A stretch of DNA of 64,000 bases from Gnetum montanum (GCA_015680685.1 MNCI01016379.1:197057-261056); one strand, 5' to 3'. Positions 1-12,797 are shown, counted from the stretch's first letter. Notes: generated by a model from the letters alone, not told the origin. A program made the numbers and translations.

Positions 1-2966
1 AAGGGGGATATTGTCTATTTTCACCAACGATTCTCTAGAGCGTTGGAAATGTGGCAAGCTCATGGATGACTGGATAAAGATTGGTCAGACCAGGGGCTAG
101 TTTTCCCTTGTAACTCTGGTTCAGGTAGCACATCCAAGTCCACCACTGATGGTAAATGACAACACTTCCTAGATGTGTTAATGTGTTTTAACTATCGAGA
201 GTTATACTGATACGACAATCTCAAATTGGACTTGTAGTTGATGTACCTCTTGGTGGGGATCCTGTTACAACTAGGCAAACCGAGACAACCCTATCAATGA
301 AGTTCAGGGAGGTGATTAAGGCTCAAAAATGGTTGCGTAACCATGCCCCGCCATCTATTGGTCATTGCTTAGACAATGCCGACCTTATGGAGCTCTTCAC
401 AACCCCGAGTCCTGATGTATCTATCACAGAAATGATCAGGATCATGGATTCCTTTAATGAGTCTGTCTCTCACTATAGCACCTAGATTAAGGGTGTTAAG
501 GTAGTTTTCCATTTGTCGCCAGAGTTCTTTTCAAACTTATTTGGGGTATCGGCAGATGGCATAAGTGTAGTTTTAGACAGGGCTCATAAAGAGCTTCAAA
601 CGGTGCGTGAATTGGAGGACTAGTTGGGCCTGGCCAAGGGTGCCAAGGGATTCCCGATGCAGGGGAAAGCAAAGGTTGAGGAGGTAAATGAACTATATCC
701 CCTATTTAGGGCATGGGTATTCCCCAAAACCCTTTCTCAGGTACGGAGTCTTGGGGTTGAGGCTGTATGCATTATGCGAACTATCCTGGAAACTGGCATG
801 CGCTATAACTAGGCTGAATTTCTATTGTCTAGCATGCACAAGGAGATGGTGCGATTACGCTCGAATGTCGAGGTGCAATCCCACTTCACCTTTGCCTTCT
901 ATGCTGGTTACCTTCGTCGCTTCGCCGAGTTTCTGGTAGTCCATGCAGACAACAAGTTTGTTCTACGGGATCAGGGTCAACTATCCCGCCCATGGATCAA
1001 CCACTTGTTCGAAACAGCCAAGTCCCAAGATGCTCCTAAGGGCATTGACGAGTCCATGTCTATTACGACTGGGGGATCGTCGGGTACCTCCATTCATACT
1101 CGTGATAGTCTGGGATTAGAGCCAGATGATGTTCCCCTCACTGCAAGAAGAGCTGAGCGGGTTATCAAAGAAACCGTTGGCTAGGCCAAATCGAAGCTGA
1201 AGAGACACGAACGCCCAACTAGGGAAGTTTCGAATGTGAGCGAGCCATGAGTAAAGCGCATAAGATTCAAGATGCCCGGTATGTAGACTTCGCCAGCTTA
1301 TTGTTTTATTGTTTTTCGTTTTGTTCATAATTTTTTTTTCAATCGCTTACATGTCACTGATGTCTTTGGCTTGATTTTAGAAGTGAGGAAGCAGGCGTTA
1401 GAAACCATTACTGAGGAGGAGGAGACCAACACGGAGTGGAATAATGAAGAGGAAAATGTGGAGAAGGATCAGGGAGGAGGAACGGAGGAGTTAAAGGGAG
1501 ATACCACAGAAACTGAGCTGTTGGATGACCAGGGTGGTGTCGATCAAATGTTCCGCAGCTTTCTTCAGGGAAATATGGACTTAGGGGATCCCCCAGAAGG
1601 TGACAAGGAGCACGGTATGTTTTCTTTTTTTTTTTTACTCTAAATTGCTCCGTTAGCTGTCATTTGTATGTTCCTTTATTTTCATGTTTTCATTTCTTCC
1701 AGACGAAGGCAGCGAAACTAGGATGGTGCGTTTAGACGTACCCATGAAGATGGCTCCCCCTGAGAGGATCGCGGAGGTTAGTTCATCCCGCACCCGTGAG
1801 CCATTTACTTGGATGGAAATGCCAAGTAAGATGGATTTTGTGGCTGGGATCGCAGAAGAAGTTGTCAAACGAATTCAGGAGGTCAACCCCGAAATAGGTA
1901 TAAAGTTTTTAAGTTGCTTGCCATTTTAGAGTGTCACACCCTGTTTCTGTTGTCTTAACATTTGATCTTTTCGCGTGCGTAGGTGCCAAGTTGAGGTGGG
2001 ATCCCTCCGAGACAATTAGCATAGAGAGTTTACCCTCACTATCCCCAGAGGTGAAGCAAGTGCCAAGGCTTGTTTATGATGAGGTGGTGGAAGGTCTAGT
2101 ACACAACGCCAAGTCACTATAGACTTGTAGGCATTTTGTCGAGCAATTGTGGTTGCAAATTCAGACTAAGGAAAAGGAAGTCTCCGAATTGTCAGTTGAA
2201 TGTGATGACCTTAAGGCTCGGTACGAGTTCGCCGCTGCCAAACTAAGCGGTGATCACTCGTGGCGAACATCCGAAGTTACGTATACGAGATATTGGAATT
2301 TACTAAATCGTCATGCATCACTGACTTGGAGAATGGCGTAGCGTAAAGCCCAAATTGATCTCCTGAACCTCAAATGTCAAGATTGGAAAGCCTTTGCTTC
2401 CAAGGTTCGCAAGTGGGGTCAAGATGAGAAGAATCACAAACATCACTACAAGAAGTCATTAAAAGAAGTGTCCATTGAAAAGTAGCTACTAGAAATGTTT
2501 GTGGAGGGTTTGGGTTTGCGCTCTGCCTTTAATACTTTTGCCCAAAACAGAACTGTTGAGATGGAGTCGCCTACAAGGGTGATTACGACTGCTTCTGGGG
2601 AAGTGTCTGTGGGTGAATTTCCTCTGAAATGTCCTACCTGGTCGATTGTTGACAAGGGAAAGGCCTTGCAGACGTTGACCTAGGCCTTGGTGAGACAGAT
2701 TGGGCTAGTGTCTCGGAAGAGGAAATCCTTCGTCGATTGGAGTTTGGCTTGGGGGGATCCCCTATGATAAGCATTTTTTCATCATGGAATTGATTTGCCG
2801 AATAATTTTTAAAATTTTGGCGTTCTCTTATTCTTTCATTGATTGTCTCCTTTTGCATTTTCAGGATGAAGGCGGTGACGATGCCCAAGAAGCTAGCCCC
2901 AACGGAGCGGGGGCCCCTGACGTTCGTGGATCTAAAGGAGACGATCCTCCCATCCCGGATGCTTAG
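1..2966 (+). pseudogene. Antisense accessory gene of element A (multi-exon, unknown function), left end missing
   Basis: A plus-strand gene runs opposite to gag-pro. I do not recognise the protein. Exon ends I can place: an exon ending at 1278 (donor at 1279), exons 1381-1614, 1703-1897 and one from 1983 to about 2760, and a last exon from 2865 with stop 2964-2966; all have GT/AG borders. The protein is mostly helical and charged. Blocks shared with the copy in element B include a segment with MDSFNES (about 450), LYPLFRAWVFPKTLSQ (about 690), the junction residues EI followed by a small residue then KLRWDP (about 1890-2000), and a C-terminal SEEEILRRLE stretch (about 2715). It carries stops at 483, 621, 810, 1182, 2120, 2339 and others, most of them TAG, and a frameshift near 2680, so it is decayed. 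Translation of 1-290 is also largely open, so the gene probably extends beyond the window. Confidence 0.72.
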
Positions 2967-3241
2967 TTTTTAGTTTTGTTTTTAGTTTTGCCTTTGGAAC
3001 TATGCTGACTCAAATTGATATGGGAATTGTAAATTGAAAATTTTGAGATGGACGAAAACAGTTGACACTTATAATTGTACAGCATTGCATGTATAAAAAT
3101 TCTTTGTTGATGTTGAGTTTGATTGCACACGTGACACGACAATGTAAAATATTTTGGTTATATATATATTTTTAATGTGAGGATGTAATTATAAATTGTA
3201 ATGATAAATGAAAGAGGAAAACAAAGTGCAAGTGTGTGATC

Positions 3242-3530
3242 TAGTTTAAGGCCATTGCAGGCCACATGCGTAGTTTAAGGCCATTTTGGGCCCCATGCAT
3301 AGTTTAAGGCCATTTCGGGCCCCAGTTGTAAGCAAGTAACATTTCGGATAATGTGGGTGGGTTTCTTAGTTGACCGACCATTTTTGATCGTGGCTAGTTT
3401 TAAGTCATTGCGGGCATGATAGTTTAACGTCGTTCTGGACAGGGAGTGTAGTTTAATGTTTTTTTCTGATTTGTTGTAGTTTAACATCATTTTGGATGAG
3501 TTGTAGGTTAACGTCATTTCGGACGTATTG
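3242..3530. repeat. AGTTTAA minisatellite next to the protease of A
   Basis: About eight degenerate units of 27-30 bases begin with tagtttaa followed by ggccatt or cgtcatt. The array lies between the 3' end of the antisense gene and the stop of the protease frame. The matching place in element B (42780-43205) holds a longer array of the same family. Bases 2967-3241 between the gene and the array are AT-rich with nothing recognisable. Confidence 0.85.
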
Positions 3531-3538
3531 AGATGGGA

Positions 3539-6500
3539 TTACTTTAGGGATTTTTTGATTTTTTTCTTTTTAATGTTAGGTGATGTGTCAACGGGTATGA
3601 TTCTGTATTCAGTGTACCCTTCGCTAATCACGTTGAATGGTAATTCAACCCAAGGGACGTCTGATGGAATGGCTTCTGTGTCAGTGTTTTTAGATGTTTC
3701 GGTATTTGTGGCGAGTTCTGTGTCAGTTTCTAATTGAGAGGGAGTACATACAATGTCAAGTGCAGGTGTTTCTGTTTTAGGTGGATTTGGGTTACTGCCT
3801 ACCGATTGTTTTTCGTTTATGTCGTTTCGGTTAGGCTTTTCGAGTTCAACCTCTGAGCCTTGGTTTGTGTCGATGTGTGATGAAATGATAGGTGTAGCTG
3901 CTTCCCCGTGTATGATGATTTCACCACCTTCATAAGGTAGGTGAATTTCTTGATGTATGGGGGATGAGACCGCTTTCAGTTGGGCCAACCAGGGTCTTCC
4001 TAATATTAGGTTGAATCCTGGCATTTCATCGACCACCACGAAGTCGGAAGATGTGGGAAACTAGTCCCCTGCTATGAAGTCTAAGGTCACTATGCCTTTG
4101 ACCATCACGCGTGACCCGCTGAATGATTTTAAACATGTAGTTGTAGTTGGTTTGATTAACTCGGTCAGCCCTACTTGTTCAACGATGGGATACTGTACCA
4201 CATTTGTGGCAGCTCCATCATCTACATGGACCCTATGTATCTTGAACTAATTTATGCGTATTGTTATGAACATGGGGGCTATTGTTATCTCCCCTGTTTT
4301 CTTGTCTACCTTGATGTTATTGTTGTGGAAGCTTAGTGGTTTGGATGGTTCATTTGGAGGCAAGTTCTCGCTTACTGGGATGGATGTTAGCATGCGTACC
4401 AAAGCTTCACGATGTGTTTGGGATGTAAGAACCAAATCATACAAGCTTAGTGAAGTGTTCTTTTTCTTGAGTGCTTGTGTGACTTGTGTTAAATACATTG
4501 CCAAGTTTCTACTATTGGGGGTGTTTGCATCAGCGGTGACTAGGTCCATTGGCCCCAACAGTTTTATGTCATGCTTTGTTGGTTTATCATTTTTGCTCGG
4601 AGCCATTGTTTTAGATGTATCATGTTTTTTGGATGGGTCACCCTCATTGCCTGCGTTTGGTTGACCATTGGGTGGCGTCACGGGTATGGCGTTAAGTGGA
4701 GTGGGTTTAGGTGGCCCTACAGCTAACCGTTGACGCTCTTTCTCCAAGCGTTCGTGCGTAAGCTTATCCGCTAAGCATTCTCGTGCGTGGCGTGGATGTG
4801 GAGTTGGTCTTGGAGCTTCGGGTTACTTTGGGATTTGTACCACATATGGAGCTGGGCGAGGTTGCGGTTGGATAGTCGGATGTGGTTGGGCAGGAGATTG
4901 GCTGGACACCCTAATGACGTAAGGACTAGGTTTACCTTGCGTATGTGAGGTGGAGGCTTGGTGAACATTAGGACTTGCAGACATGCTAACAACGTATGGG
5001 ATTTGTCTAGGTGGAGGTTGGACCTCCGTTGTTGCAACTGCGGGCGGCATTCGGATTGCTAAAGGGGCAGGCCAAGTAGGAGGGGTTGATAGATTCGGAG
5101 TAGTGACAACGGGAGGTACGTGCACTACATATGATTTTTGCGGGGCGAATGATGGTTGAGGCAAGGATGTGGATGGAGTGGGAGGAACTTGGGCTCAAAC
5201 GGTTTGTTAGGTGTTTGTTTTTCGTGTTCAGAGTAGACGGTGTTAATGTTGGGTGTCTCGGGTTCATCATCAAAGCAGATTGTATTGATAACGTATGACG
5301 CCTCTTTGGTGTTCAGAGGGTCTTTATACACCCCCATAGCCTGATTTTGTAGTTGGATCGGGTTGGCCTCATCAAAGGTGATCTGGCCTTCGTCGATCAT
5401 TCACTGTAGGTCCTGCTTCAGGGTGAAACAGTAATCCGTGTCGTGCCTGTTGCGTTGGTGATAATCGCAAAAGCGATCCATTCTAAAACCTTTGGGCACT
5501 GGAGGCTCATCCAGCGTTGCTAGGCTTAGGTTCTGAATGAGTTGACAGAACCGATCATGTCTCTGGATGGCCACGGGGGATAACTGTTTATGTTTCATTA
5601 ATCCCGCTTTCAGTAGTTGATTGAATAGTTGGGATGGCTTCATAGGCAGAGTATATTGAGAAGGTTCTTTCCTCTCAAAATTTCTTGTACGATTTTGTGT
5701 TGGGTTCTGCGATGATGATGATTCTGGTGTAGTCACGGGAGTAGGTCTAGTATAGTTAGTAGGGGCTACTGGTAGCTTGTTTTGTTCTTGCGTTTCTGCT
5801 ATTGCCGCTATAGTTGCCTTAGCCTTTTCTTTGTCCTTTTTACTGTGTTGATTTTTGAAGGCTAAGTATGCAGGATCATGGCTATTTTGAGCCGCCTCTT
5901 CTATATTTTTGATTTGTACAAAGGCTTGGTTAAGGTTACGCACATTAAGATAGTATAATTTGGATTTGAAGAAGTCATTAACAGTCCCCTTTAGAATTGT
6001 GAGCAGATATGTCTGTGAGATTGGCTCGTGTAGCTCATTGAGAGCGGCGCTCCACCTCTGGATAAATTTTTGCACAGGTTCGAGTGGTGCTTGTTTAACC
6101 TGTATAAGGCTATCCAAGGTCGCCTCAGGTTTCAAGTTATATTTGAATCTGGTCATGAACTGATGCAATAAATCTTCCAAGGAAAATATAGAATTCCTTG
6201 GCAAGTCCCGGTACTAATCGAGTGCTCTCCCTGCGAGAGGCAAAATGGCATGGGGCCATGCCTGGAGTAATGCGCATTCTAACCTAAATGTTATAAGATG
6301 TGCATTAGGGTCCGTCTCCCTATTATATTTAGTTAGTGTTGGAAACGATATTCCTTTGGGCAAGGTTAGAGGCGGGACGGAAGGGCTAATGGGGTCATCG
6401 TGGTAAAAGTCTACTACCTTTAACTCTCCGTCGGCAGCTGTTTTGAGGTGTTTAACCTCGTCAGTTAATTCCTGCATTAATTTTTTAGCATCCACCTAGT

Positions 6501-7605
6501 CTTGGGCACTAGGTGAAATTGAAACTTGGGGATGTGGCACATTGTAGAGGTTGGACTGTTGGATGGTAGGTTGAAAGGCTGAAAGGTGTACGGTCGGCGG
6601 TTGTGCTTGTGGCACGTTTATAGTGGGTGGCACTAGGGATGACACATTGTAAAGGAGGGGTTGTTGTTGCGGTGGTTGCGTGTGTACTTGGGGAATGTTA
6701 GCTGATGGAATCATATGGGGCGGCACATTGTGGTGAGAGGGTTGATGTGATGGCACACCCATCGCCACCCATTGTCTAGCTACGTTTTGCGGAGGAACTC
6801 CCTGTTGGGTTACAACGGTTGAAGGGACCCCATGTATTTGGATGTGGGGAATGTAGTGAGCGGACGTGGATGCTAGTATCACATGTGGCATCCCTATCAC
6901 TCGAGGCGAGAAGGTTGCTCCCATGTTATTGTGCAGGGGTGGTACTTGCGGGGATGGACCGACCGCTGCGGTGGGGATGATAGCGAGAGGGAGTGTGCTG
7001 AATTGCGAGTCAATCGGAGAAGGAACATGGACCAGCGTTGATGTTTTCGGCGGAGGTACTTGCACCTGGGTGAACCTAAGGGGTTGAAGGGGCATGATTT
7101 CCCCTGTGCCCGAATGAAGCATGGAGTTAACATGGACTTGCGGGCTAAGGGTGTGATACGAGTCTTCATGTTCGGATTGGGCAGCGAAATCATCCTCCTC
7201 TTCCAGTTGAGGATCGACTGCAGGTTGATCCCGAGATTGACTCCTTTGCAGGAGGAGTTGTGTGATTAGCTCAGAGTAAGCCTCTGTGACGGGGATGACA
7301 TCGTATGGGGAAGGAATAAACTCCTGCCCTCTGCTGTAGAAAAGCTCGTATTGCCTCTTGACTTCTATTTCGGTTCGGTCCACGGCTAGATCAGCTTGTA
7401 TCTTCACGCATATGAAGTTGTATTAGTCTTGGGTTATGATGTGGGGTGATGGATTCCTCCCTTGCAGCCTAAGGGACTGACGAGGCCCTGTTGTGGGTTG
7501 GACCACGAGATGTTGGACGACCATGGCACCCACAATGTCGGTGACTTGAGCGGTTGCAGTAGTGGTGTTTACAGGGTCCATGATGACCTGTTGAGGGTAT
7601 GACAT
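3539..7605 (-). pseudogene. gag-pro: gag-protease region of element A
   Basis: The frame opens with MSYPQQ at 7605 and stays in one reading frame to about 5200. It then shifts and continues to the stop at 3539-3541. In order it has a Pro/Gln-rich N-terminus (7400-6500), the capsid-like core (6450-5700; PTLTKYNRETDPNAHL, FKYNLKPEATLDSL), a zinc-finger-like motif near 5490-5420 (FCDYHQRNRHDTDYC), a second Pro-rich linker (5160-4820) and an aspartic protease (about 4235-3890). The protease active site reads DDGAATN and is followed by FNLILGRPWLAQLKA, a block typical of Tat-group proteases. The frame is broken by stops near 7423 (TAA), 6496, 6214, 4247 and 4061 (all TAG), 5401 (TGA) and 4823 (TAA), plus one frameshift. 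It would form the particle and process the polyprotein, but this copy cannot make an intact protein without suppression. Confidence 0.86.
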
Positions 7606-8272
7606 GGTATAGGGATGTGAAATTGGCGTACTTAGTATAGCGTAAACCTATGTGGTAAGGTGCAGTGTATACGCTTCAACTCCCAACGTATAACGACAAC
7701 GCAGACAACGTATAGGAATGGAGCATATAGCGTCAGCGTAGACAAGTCTACAGCGTAAGGAGTGTAGCGTATACGCTGAGCAATGTATACAGTGTCAATG
7801 TGCAGTGTAAACAGGTTTTACAGCGTACAGAGTGCGGTATAAATGGACAGTAGCGTAAACGAGTTTGTAGCGTAAAGAGATGGCATAAACAGAATCTCAG
7901 AGAAAGTCGGTGTGTAGCGTAGACAAAATCTATGGCGTAAAAAGCGTAGCGTAAACTTTAAGTCTTGTGTACAGCGTAGAAAAAATTTTCAGCGCCAAGT
8001 GTGTAGCATATACTCGGCAGCGTATACGCTGGGGATCTTACAGAGCCCTCGTGTGGCAAACAGCGTAGACGCTGGGAGACTTGTGGATGGAAGGGTCTAA
8101 ACTGAACAGCATAAACGCTAAGCAGCGTAGACGCTGGATGGTTTGCACACTGGGTTTTAAACTGAGCAGCATAAATGCTGGGAGGATTTCAGAAGAAAAT
8201 GGCATATGGTCAGCAGCGTAAACGCTCAGCAGCATAAATGCTGGGAAGCTTGCAGGTAATGTTTTAGGCAGA
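7606..8272. repeat. Leader of element A with palindromic AGCGTATACGCT-type repeats
   Basis: This untranslated leader between primer-binding site and gag is filled with variants of agcgtagacgctgg and agcataaatgctgg. One perfect 12-base palindrome, AGCGTATACGCT, lies at 8019-8030. The same motif family fills much of the LTR of A. Short open frames here on the minus strand are by-products of the repeat. Confidence 0.8.
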
Positions 8273-8291
8273 GGCCCTCCTTCTAGCGCTA
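8273..8291 (-). other. Primer-binding site of element A
   Basis: Five bases inside the 5' LTR edge, the minus strand reads TAGCGCTAGAAGGAGGGCC. The same site in element B reads TGGTGCTAGAAGGAGGGCC, whose complement ends in ACCA as a tRNA 3' end would. I cannot name the tRNA. The first bases have mutated (TGG to TAG) in A. Confidence 0.7.
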
Positions 8292-8296
8292 ATTTC

Positions 8297-9586
8297 TGTA
8301 CCGTCCGAAATTGTCGATCTTCGGTTGGAAGGAAACAGAGGCCGTGGGATCACAGGAAATGCACAGAAGACCCTACCTTCGCCTGATGGCGAGCTAGAAT
8401 GAACGAAGGTAGAGTACCTTGGGTGGTCCGCACGTGGATCAGACAAGGATTTCCCCGAACGTACACCGAAGTGCTATACGCTGGGTTATACGTAAACGGC
8501 GTAACGAGCGTATATCAGAGCGTAAACAGTGTAGCCGATGCAAACAAAGCGTAACGTAAACGAGAAAAAATAGAATACATGCAACGATTAATGCAAATTG
8601 TAAATGATTTTGGGAAGAAAATGTAACAATAGCATTACAGAATGAAAGTACAATGCACCGGTCTAATGCAGTTGTGACTGGAACACCAGGCGGACGAAAA
8701 GCCCCGGTGGATGCAAGGGTGATGGTGGCTGGTTTACACTGTAGGCATAGTGTAGAGGCTGTATGCTCAGCGTACATGGTTGTCCAACGTAACAGGTTTT
8801 GTGCTCTGGTTCGCAGCGTCTCTGCTCTCTGGTGTGCTCTGGGAATTTTTACCAACCGCTTTGAATCTCGTAAAAATTTAGGCTTTTATATAGGTTTTGG
8901 CATTAGACTCGGGTTAGGAGACACGTGGCGCGTTGACCGAGTGCAAAAGCGTAAAATACAAGTGTACAATATGTTACATTTGGTGGGCGTATACGTTGTC
9001 TGCAGCGAGCGTAGACTGTGGGCATATACGCTGTCTACAACGAGCATAGACTGTGGGCGTATACGCTGGAGGTGCTGGGTGGATGCAAACTTGGACGTAG
9101 ATGTCGTGGACGCCAGCGTATACGCTGGGCGTATATGCTAGTGGATGCTGGGCGTGTACGCTGGGGTGCATACGCTGATGTGCTGGGCATATATGCTGGA
9201 GCGTATACGCTGATGGTTGCTACCTTGTGCCAAATCTTGCTTTGTAGTGCTATTTTCATGCCGTCTTTGGAGGTTTCATGCCAAGCGTATACATTTGTTG
9301 TACGTTGGTGAGCATACATGTGAGGCATGTATGCTGGACGTCTACGCTGGGCGTATACACTGTGAATTTGAGCGTACACGCTGAGCATATACGCTGAGAA
9401 TTTGAGCGTATACGCTGGGAATGCACACTCGGGCGTATACACTGAGACTGCATACTTAGTGAAAATTAAGCATCTGATCTCCGAAGTTGCTATGTTTGAC
9501 ACCAAATGTAGCTGTGGTCGTCTGTGGGTCCCAGGGACCTGCTCGGTGTTGGACAAGTACTAAGCTCCAAATTTTGTGGTGTTTCA
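8297..9586 (-). repeat. 5' LTR of element A (1290 bp)
   Basis: The LTR runs on the minus strand from TGAAACACCAC at 9586 to the complement of tgtaccgtcc at 8297. Both ends match the LTR ends of elements B and H. The body differs from B and is dominated by agcgtatacgct variants, with perfect palindromes at 9115-9126, 9200-9211 and 9405-9416. A stretch near 8395-8450 (taccttgggtggtc) is shared with the LTRs of B and H. Confidence 0.88.
8884..8927 (-). promoter_or_regulatory. Core promoter of the element A LTR: TATA box and G-box
   Basis: On the minus strand a TATATAAAA box lies at 8892-8884. A CACGTG G-box (8922-8927, in context ACACGTGGC as in ABA-response elements) lies about 30 bases upstream. 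Both LTRs of element B have the same arrangement. Function is inferred from sequence only. Confidence 0.6.
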
Positions 9587-10347
9587 ATGATAAATTTTAA
9601 GAATCATCACAATCCTTTACAAAATTTAAGGAGTAGATGCAACCAAAGTTACATAGTGAGAATAAGAGATACATACAAGAATATATGATAGAACAATAGG
9701 TAACATTAAGAAAATTGAGTTATTGATATCATTCATATAAAGAATGTATCCCAACATTTCCAAATAGTATATTGAGAAGTACTAGAAGTAATTAGTTCTA
9801 TTTGTAGAATTGATGAGTGGATGTTATAGGATTAAAGAGTAGGTTATTGCAAAACATGATGTATTTTTTAAAAAAAGAAGAAAAGATTAAAGTTGTGTCA
9901 TACATAGCCTAGTTTAGTTTCTTAAATAAGAAGAGAAGGTCATTTGGAAGATTACAATAGAATATAATAAGTAATGCTTACAAAAAATAATTCATAAGCA
10001 TAGTAAAATTAAGTCAATAATAACTAAATAAAGGACAAGTATTAACATGAAGCTAAGTTAACTAAGAACTTAGTGAAGTACAAAAATTAGTTTGGAACAA
10101 TAGCCTGATTAAAGATGTTTATAATTTACCTATAAGTTATGAACAATAGTTAGAAGAAAGTTGTTTGTAACATAATTAAAGTTACAAAAGATAGTGACAC
10201 CATAGGATAAAGAAGAAACCTTATGAATGAATGTTATGATGTATGAATATGGTAAGAATGTTAAGTTTATGTTATAAATTTAATGATAATTCTCACAACT
10301 TTAATTTTATAATTAAAGTTGCCTAAGAGCGTAAAAACATACCTACA
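9587..10347 (+). repeat. Right part of the 5' LTR of element D
   Basis: Bases 9587-9960 align with 30072-30440 in the same orientation (shared phrases include gagaatatatgat and gagtaattag-like stretches). The LTR ends with cctaca at 10347, seven bases before the primer-binding site. The left part was separated by insertion of A and lies outside the window. Confidence 0.65.
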
Positions 10348-10354
10348 TCCAATA

Positions 10355-10366
10355 TGGTATCAAAGC
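10355..10366 (+). other. Primer-binding site of element D (initiator Met tRNA type)
   Basis: TGGTATCAAAGC differs by one transition from the common plant site TGGTATCAGAGC and lies seven bases after the LTR end. Confidence 0.7.
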
Positions 10367-11934
10367 AAGGTTATGTTCTAATAAAGAATTATTAATTAAC
10401 AAGGAAGTTATGCTTCATGGAAGAATGAAATAGAATGCTAGTAAATATTTTAACTAAAGTAATGTTATAAGAGACATGACATTTCAAACCTTTTCAAAAG
10501 ATATCATAAAAAGTTATAAAAAGGAAAATCAAATAATATGAGAACACAAGGAAAGCATAAGAGATTTGGTGAATAAGAAATAAAGTGTCACATTGTAGTA
10601 TGGATGGAAGCTCATTTTCTATATTTCTCATATCTCACTTCCTATTTCTCATTTTATATTTCATGTTATATATTTTACTTTTTATTGTAATACAAGGTAT
10701 GGCTCACATATGTAAAAGTTTTCTAAAATGGAAAAGTTTAGATGTAAGACATCATAGTGCCAAAACATGCTTAAAATGGAAAACTTTGAGTTAAACTTGC
10801 TTAGAAATTAATGTCTCCTCTTATACCTCATAAAAGAGAGGCCTTATTTTTCTCATTTTATCATTATTCATAATAAGTTCAAAGTTTTGAAGGAGTTTCA
10901 AGAATTAGTTTTCTTTTTTCACTTTTTTGCTGTAAAATTTTCACATACTCTCACAATCTTTCTTAGATTTCATAATATCATAATCATAATTCCCATTATC
11001 TCAATTTTTGTTAAATAGCTTTCTCATTGCAAGTTTAATTCTCATCAAAGATTATCAATTTTATGAAAGCTCTTTAGCAAGGCATGAATAATCAGAAAGA
11101 TAAGTATAATTTCGGTTCATAAGATGGAAAATGTGTTCAAAGCATCAAGCTCTAGTGTTGTTCTCTCATTTAAAGTTGCATGTATATGAATCTTTAGTTG
11201 TTACAAATTGGTTATGCATCTTGTAGACTAGATTCCTTGTTTTTCTCAATCCTTTTCATAAATCTAAATCAAGATTCAACTCTTTGGTGTCAAAGGTGTC
11301 ATTTAGCCTTCAAACCCAAAGTAAAATGGCATCAAATTCATCAATGTCAAGGATTTAAAAAATTGATTATTTGTTAATCAATCTTCATCAATTTCAGTAA
11401 TAGAAATCGATAATAATTTCTTCTATCTTATCATGTATCATCCAAATGATGTGCCACAATAAATTCAAATTTCAAAAAGGTGTCAAACATATCAATCTAC
11501 ATTGATTACTGTGATACATAGTGATATGCTTAAAATTTTATAGAGAGTTATTGGTTTTATCAATGCTATGGTGATCTCAAGAGATAAGAGTTGAATGCAT
11601 ACTGATTCTAGTTAATTCCAGTGATCTCCAATAATATCATCAAATTAAGAAAAAAATTCAAGCTTTCATGAAAACTTTGATAGAAAGGCATTAAAAGAAG
11701 TAGTTCAAGGCTATTTATGTCAAGATGGAAACCATACATGAGCAACTTAGAATGCTAAAACAAATGATGAAACATGTTTTCCATCATTTAAGCACATTAA
11801 CAAGCTATACTGAGAGATATAGTACATCACATAGAAGATTTAGCTTATGTGATGTTACAAATAGAAGATAAGGTGAATGTTATCCAAAGACATTTGATCC
11901 AAATGAATGATAGAGAGAGACATTATGAAAATAG
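10367..11934 (+). other. Internal region of D upstream of the C insertion, no recognisable gene
   Basis: AT-rich sequence with only short broken frames. The last 250 bases translate on the plus strand into charged helical fragments (for example HEQLRMLKQMMKH), possibly the start of a decayed gag-like protein, but no domain can be named. Confidence 0.4.
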
Positions 11935-11939
11935 AGCAT

Positions 11940-12796
11940 TGATAAAACCAATTTTTTCACAAGCACAATATCATATCTATGATATTGTAGCTCATGCTAC
12001 ATCATTTTTGATGCGATGTCTTAAGAGCTATGCAGCCCTATAAATGCTAACACTTGGTCACACTAGCAACAATTATTTTTATTACACCCTTAGCTAGACT
12101 TTTGTAGTCAACGATAAAGAGTGAATGCCTGTAGTGTGATGTTTAGTAGTTTTATGAAGTCTTTATTTGAGTGGATTATACTTGGGCATGATTCATATTT
12201 GGCAATAAAGATCGAGATTGCTTTTCATCATTGTAGCATCCACTTAGTTCTTTTGTTTTACTTAGCTTAATTTTCTTGTTTAGTTTAGCTTAGCACTTTA
12301 CAATTCCAAAGTACTTTAATTTTCATGATCATTAGTAAAGTGAAATGAGTACGAATGGTTTTGAACATTTAAGTGTAATTGTTTGGTAACCTAGTAGTGG
12401 TTTCAATTGATTTGCATAGTAGTGAATTCACTTGGTAATCCCAGTAACAATTGCATAAGCCCAAGGCATGATTGGCAAACTAGGATCAAATGCTCATCAT
12501 TGTAGGCTAGAGTAGATTTATACTTCTACTACTACTTAGATTTAGATTTCTATTATCAATTTTATTATGTTCACAACTAGGAGTACTAAGAGCCTAACGA
12601 CATCAACATATCATATGCTTCACTGAGAGTTAAAACTGTACACTCGAACTTCACTAACTCAAAGTGGGAAGACAACAATCATGAACCTACTAAACTCCTA
12701 ACGTATTTAGATTGTTCATCTATGGATTATGATCTAATCACATGCATGCACTCATGACTTTTATGGTGGAGTGTTGGGACATTCTACCACCTATCA
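11940..12796 (+). repeat. 5' LTR of element C (857 bp)
   Basis: It starts TGATAAAACCA and ends CTATCA. It aligns throughout with 25194-27112 once the copia LTR at 25356-26410 is removed, and the lengths then agree within about ten bases. Shared phrases include ctaacacttggtcacac near the start and gtggagtgttggga near the end. Confidence 0.9.
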
Positions 12797-12797
12797 T

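Larger units (their letters stand above)
1..9586 (-). mobile_element. Element A: Tat/Ogre-like Ty3/gypsy retrotransposon, 5' portion, cut by the window edge
   Basis: Read on the minus strand, the order is 5' LTR (9586-8297), primer-binding site, repeat-rich leader, gag-protease (7605-3539), a minisatellite, then an accessory gene on the opposite strand (1-2966). Reverse transcriptase, integrase and the 3' LTR would lie left of base 1. Element B has the same order with about the same spacing, so the layout is ancestral. The LTR ends in plus-strand gtttca at 9586, and the next five bases (9587-9591, atgat) should be the target duplication. A second, unoccupied copy of the target sequence at 30072-30076 (in the 3' LTR of element D) contains atgat in the same context, which supports the boundary. 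Membership of the Tat group rests on the gag, protease and LTR-end similarity to B, whose pol is clearly of that group. Confidence 0.88.

Noticed and set aside
6866-7087. Plus-strand open frames opposite gag of A
   Set aside because: They are shadows of the Pro/Gln-rich gag frame on the minus strand and are not conserved in B.
8974-9556. Several open frames on the minus strand encoding Val-Tyr-Ala-rich repeats, and plus-strand partners
   Set aside because: They are translations of the AGCGTATACGCT-type tandem repeat in the LTR of A; the repeat gives open frames on both strands.
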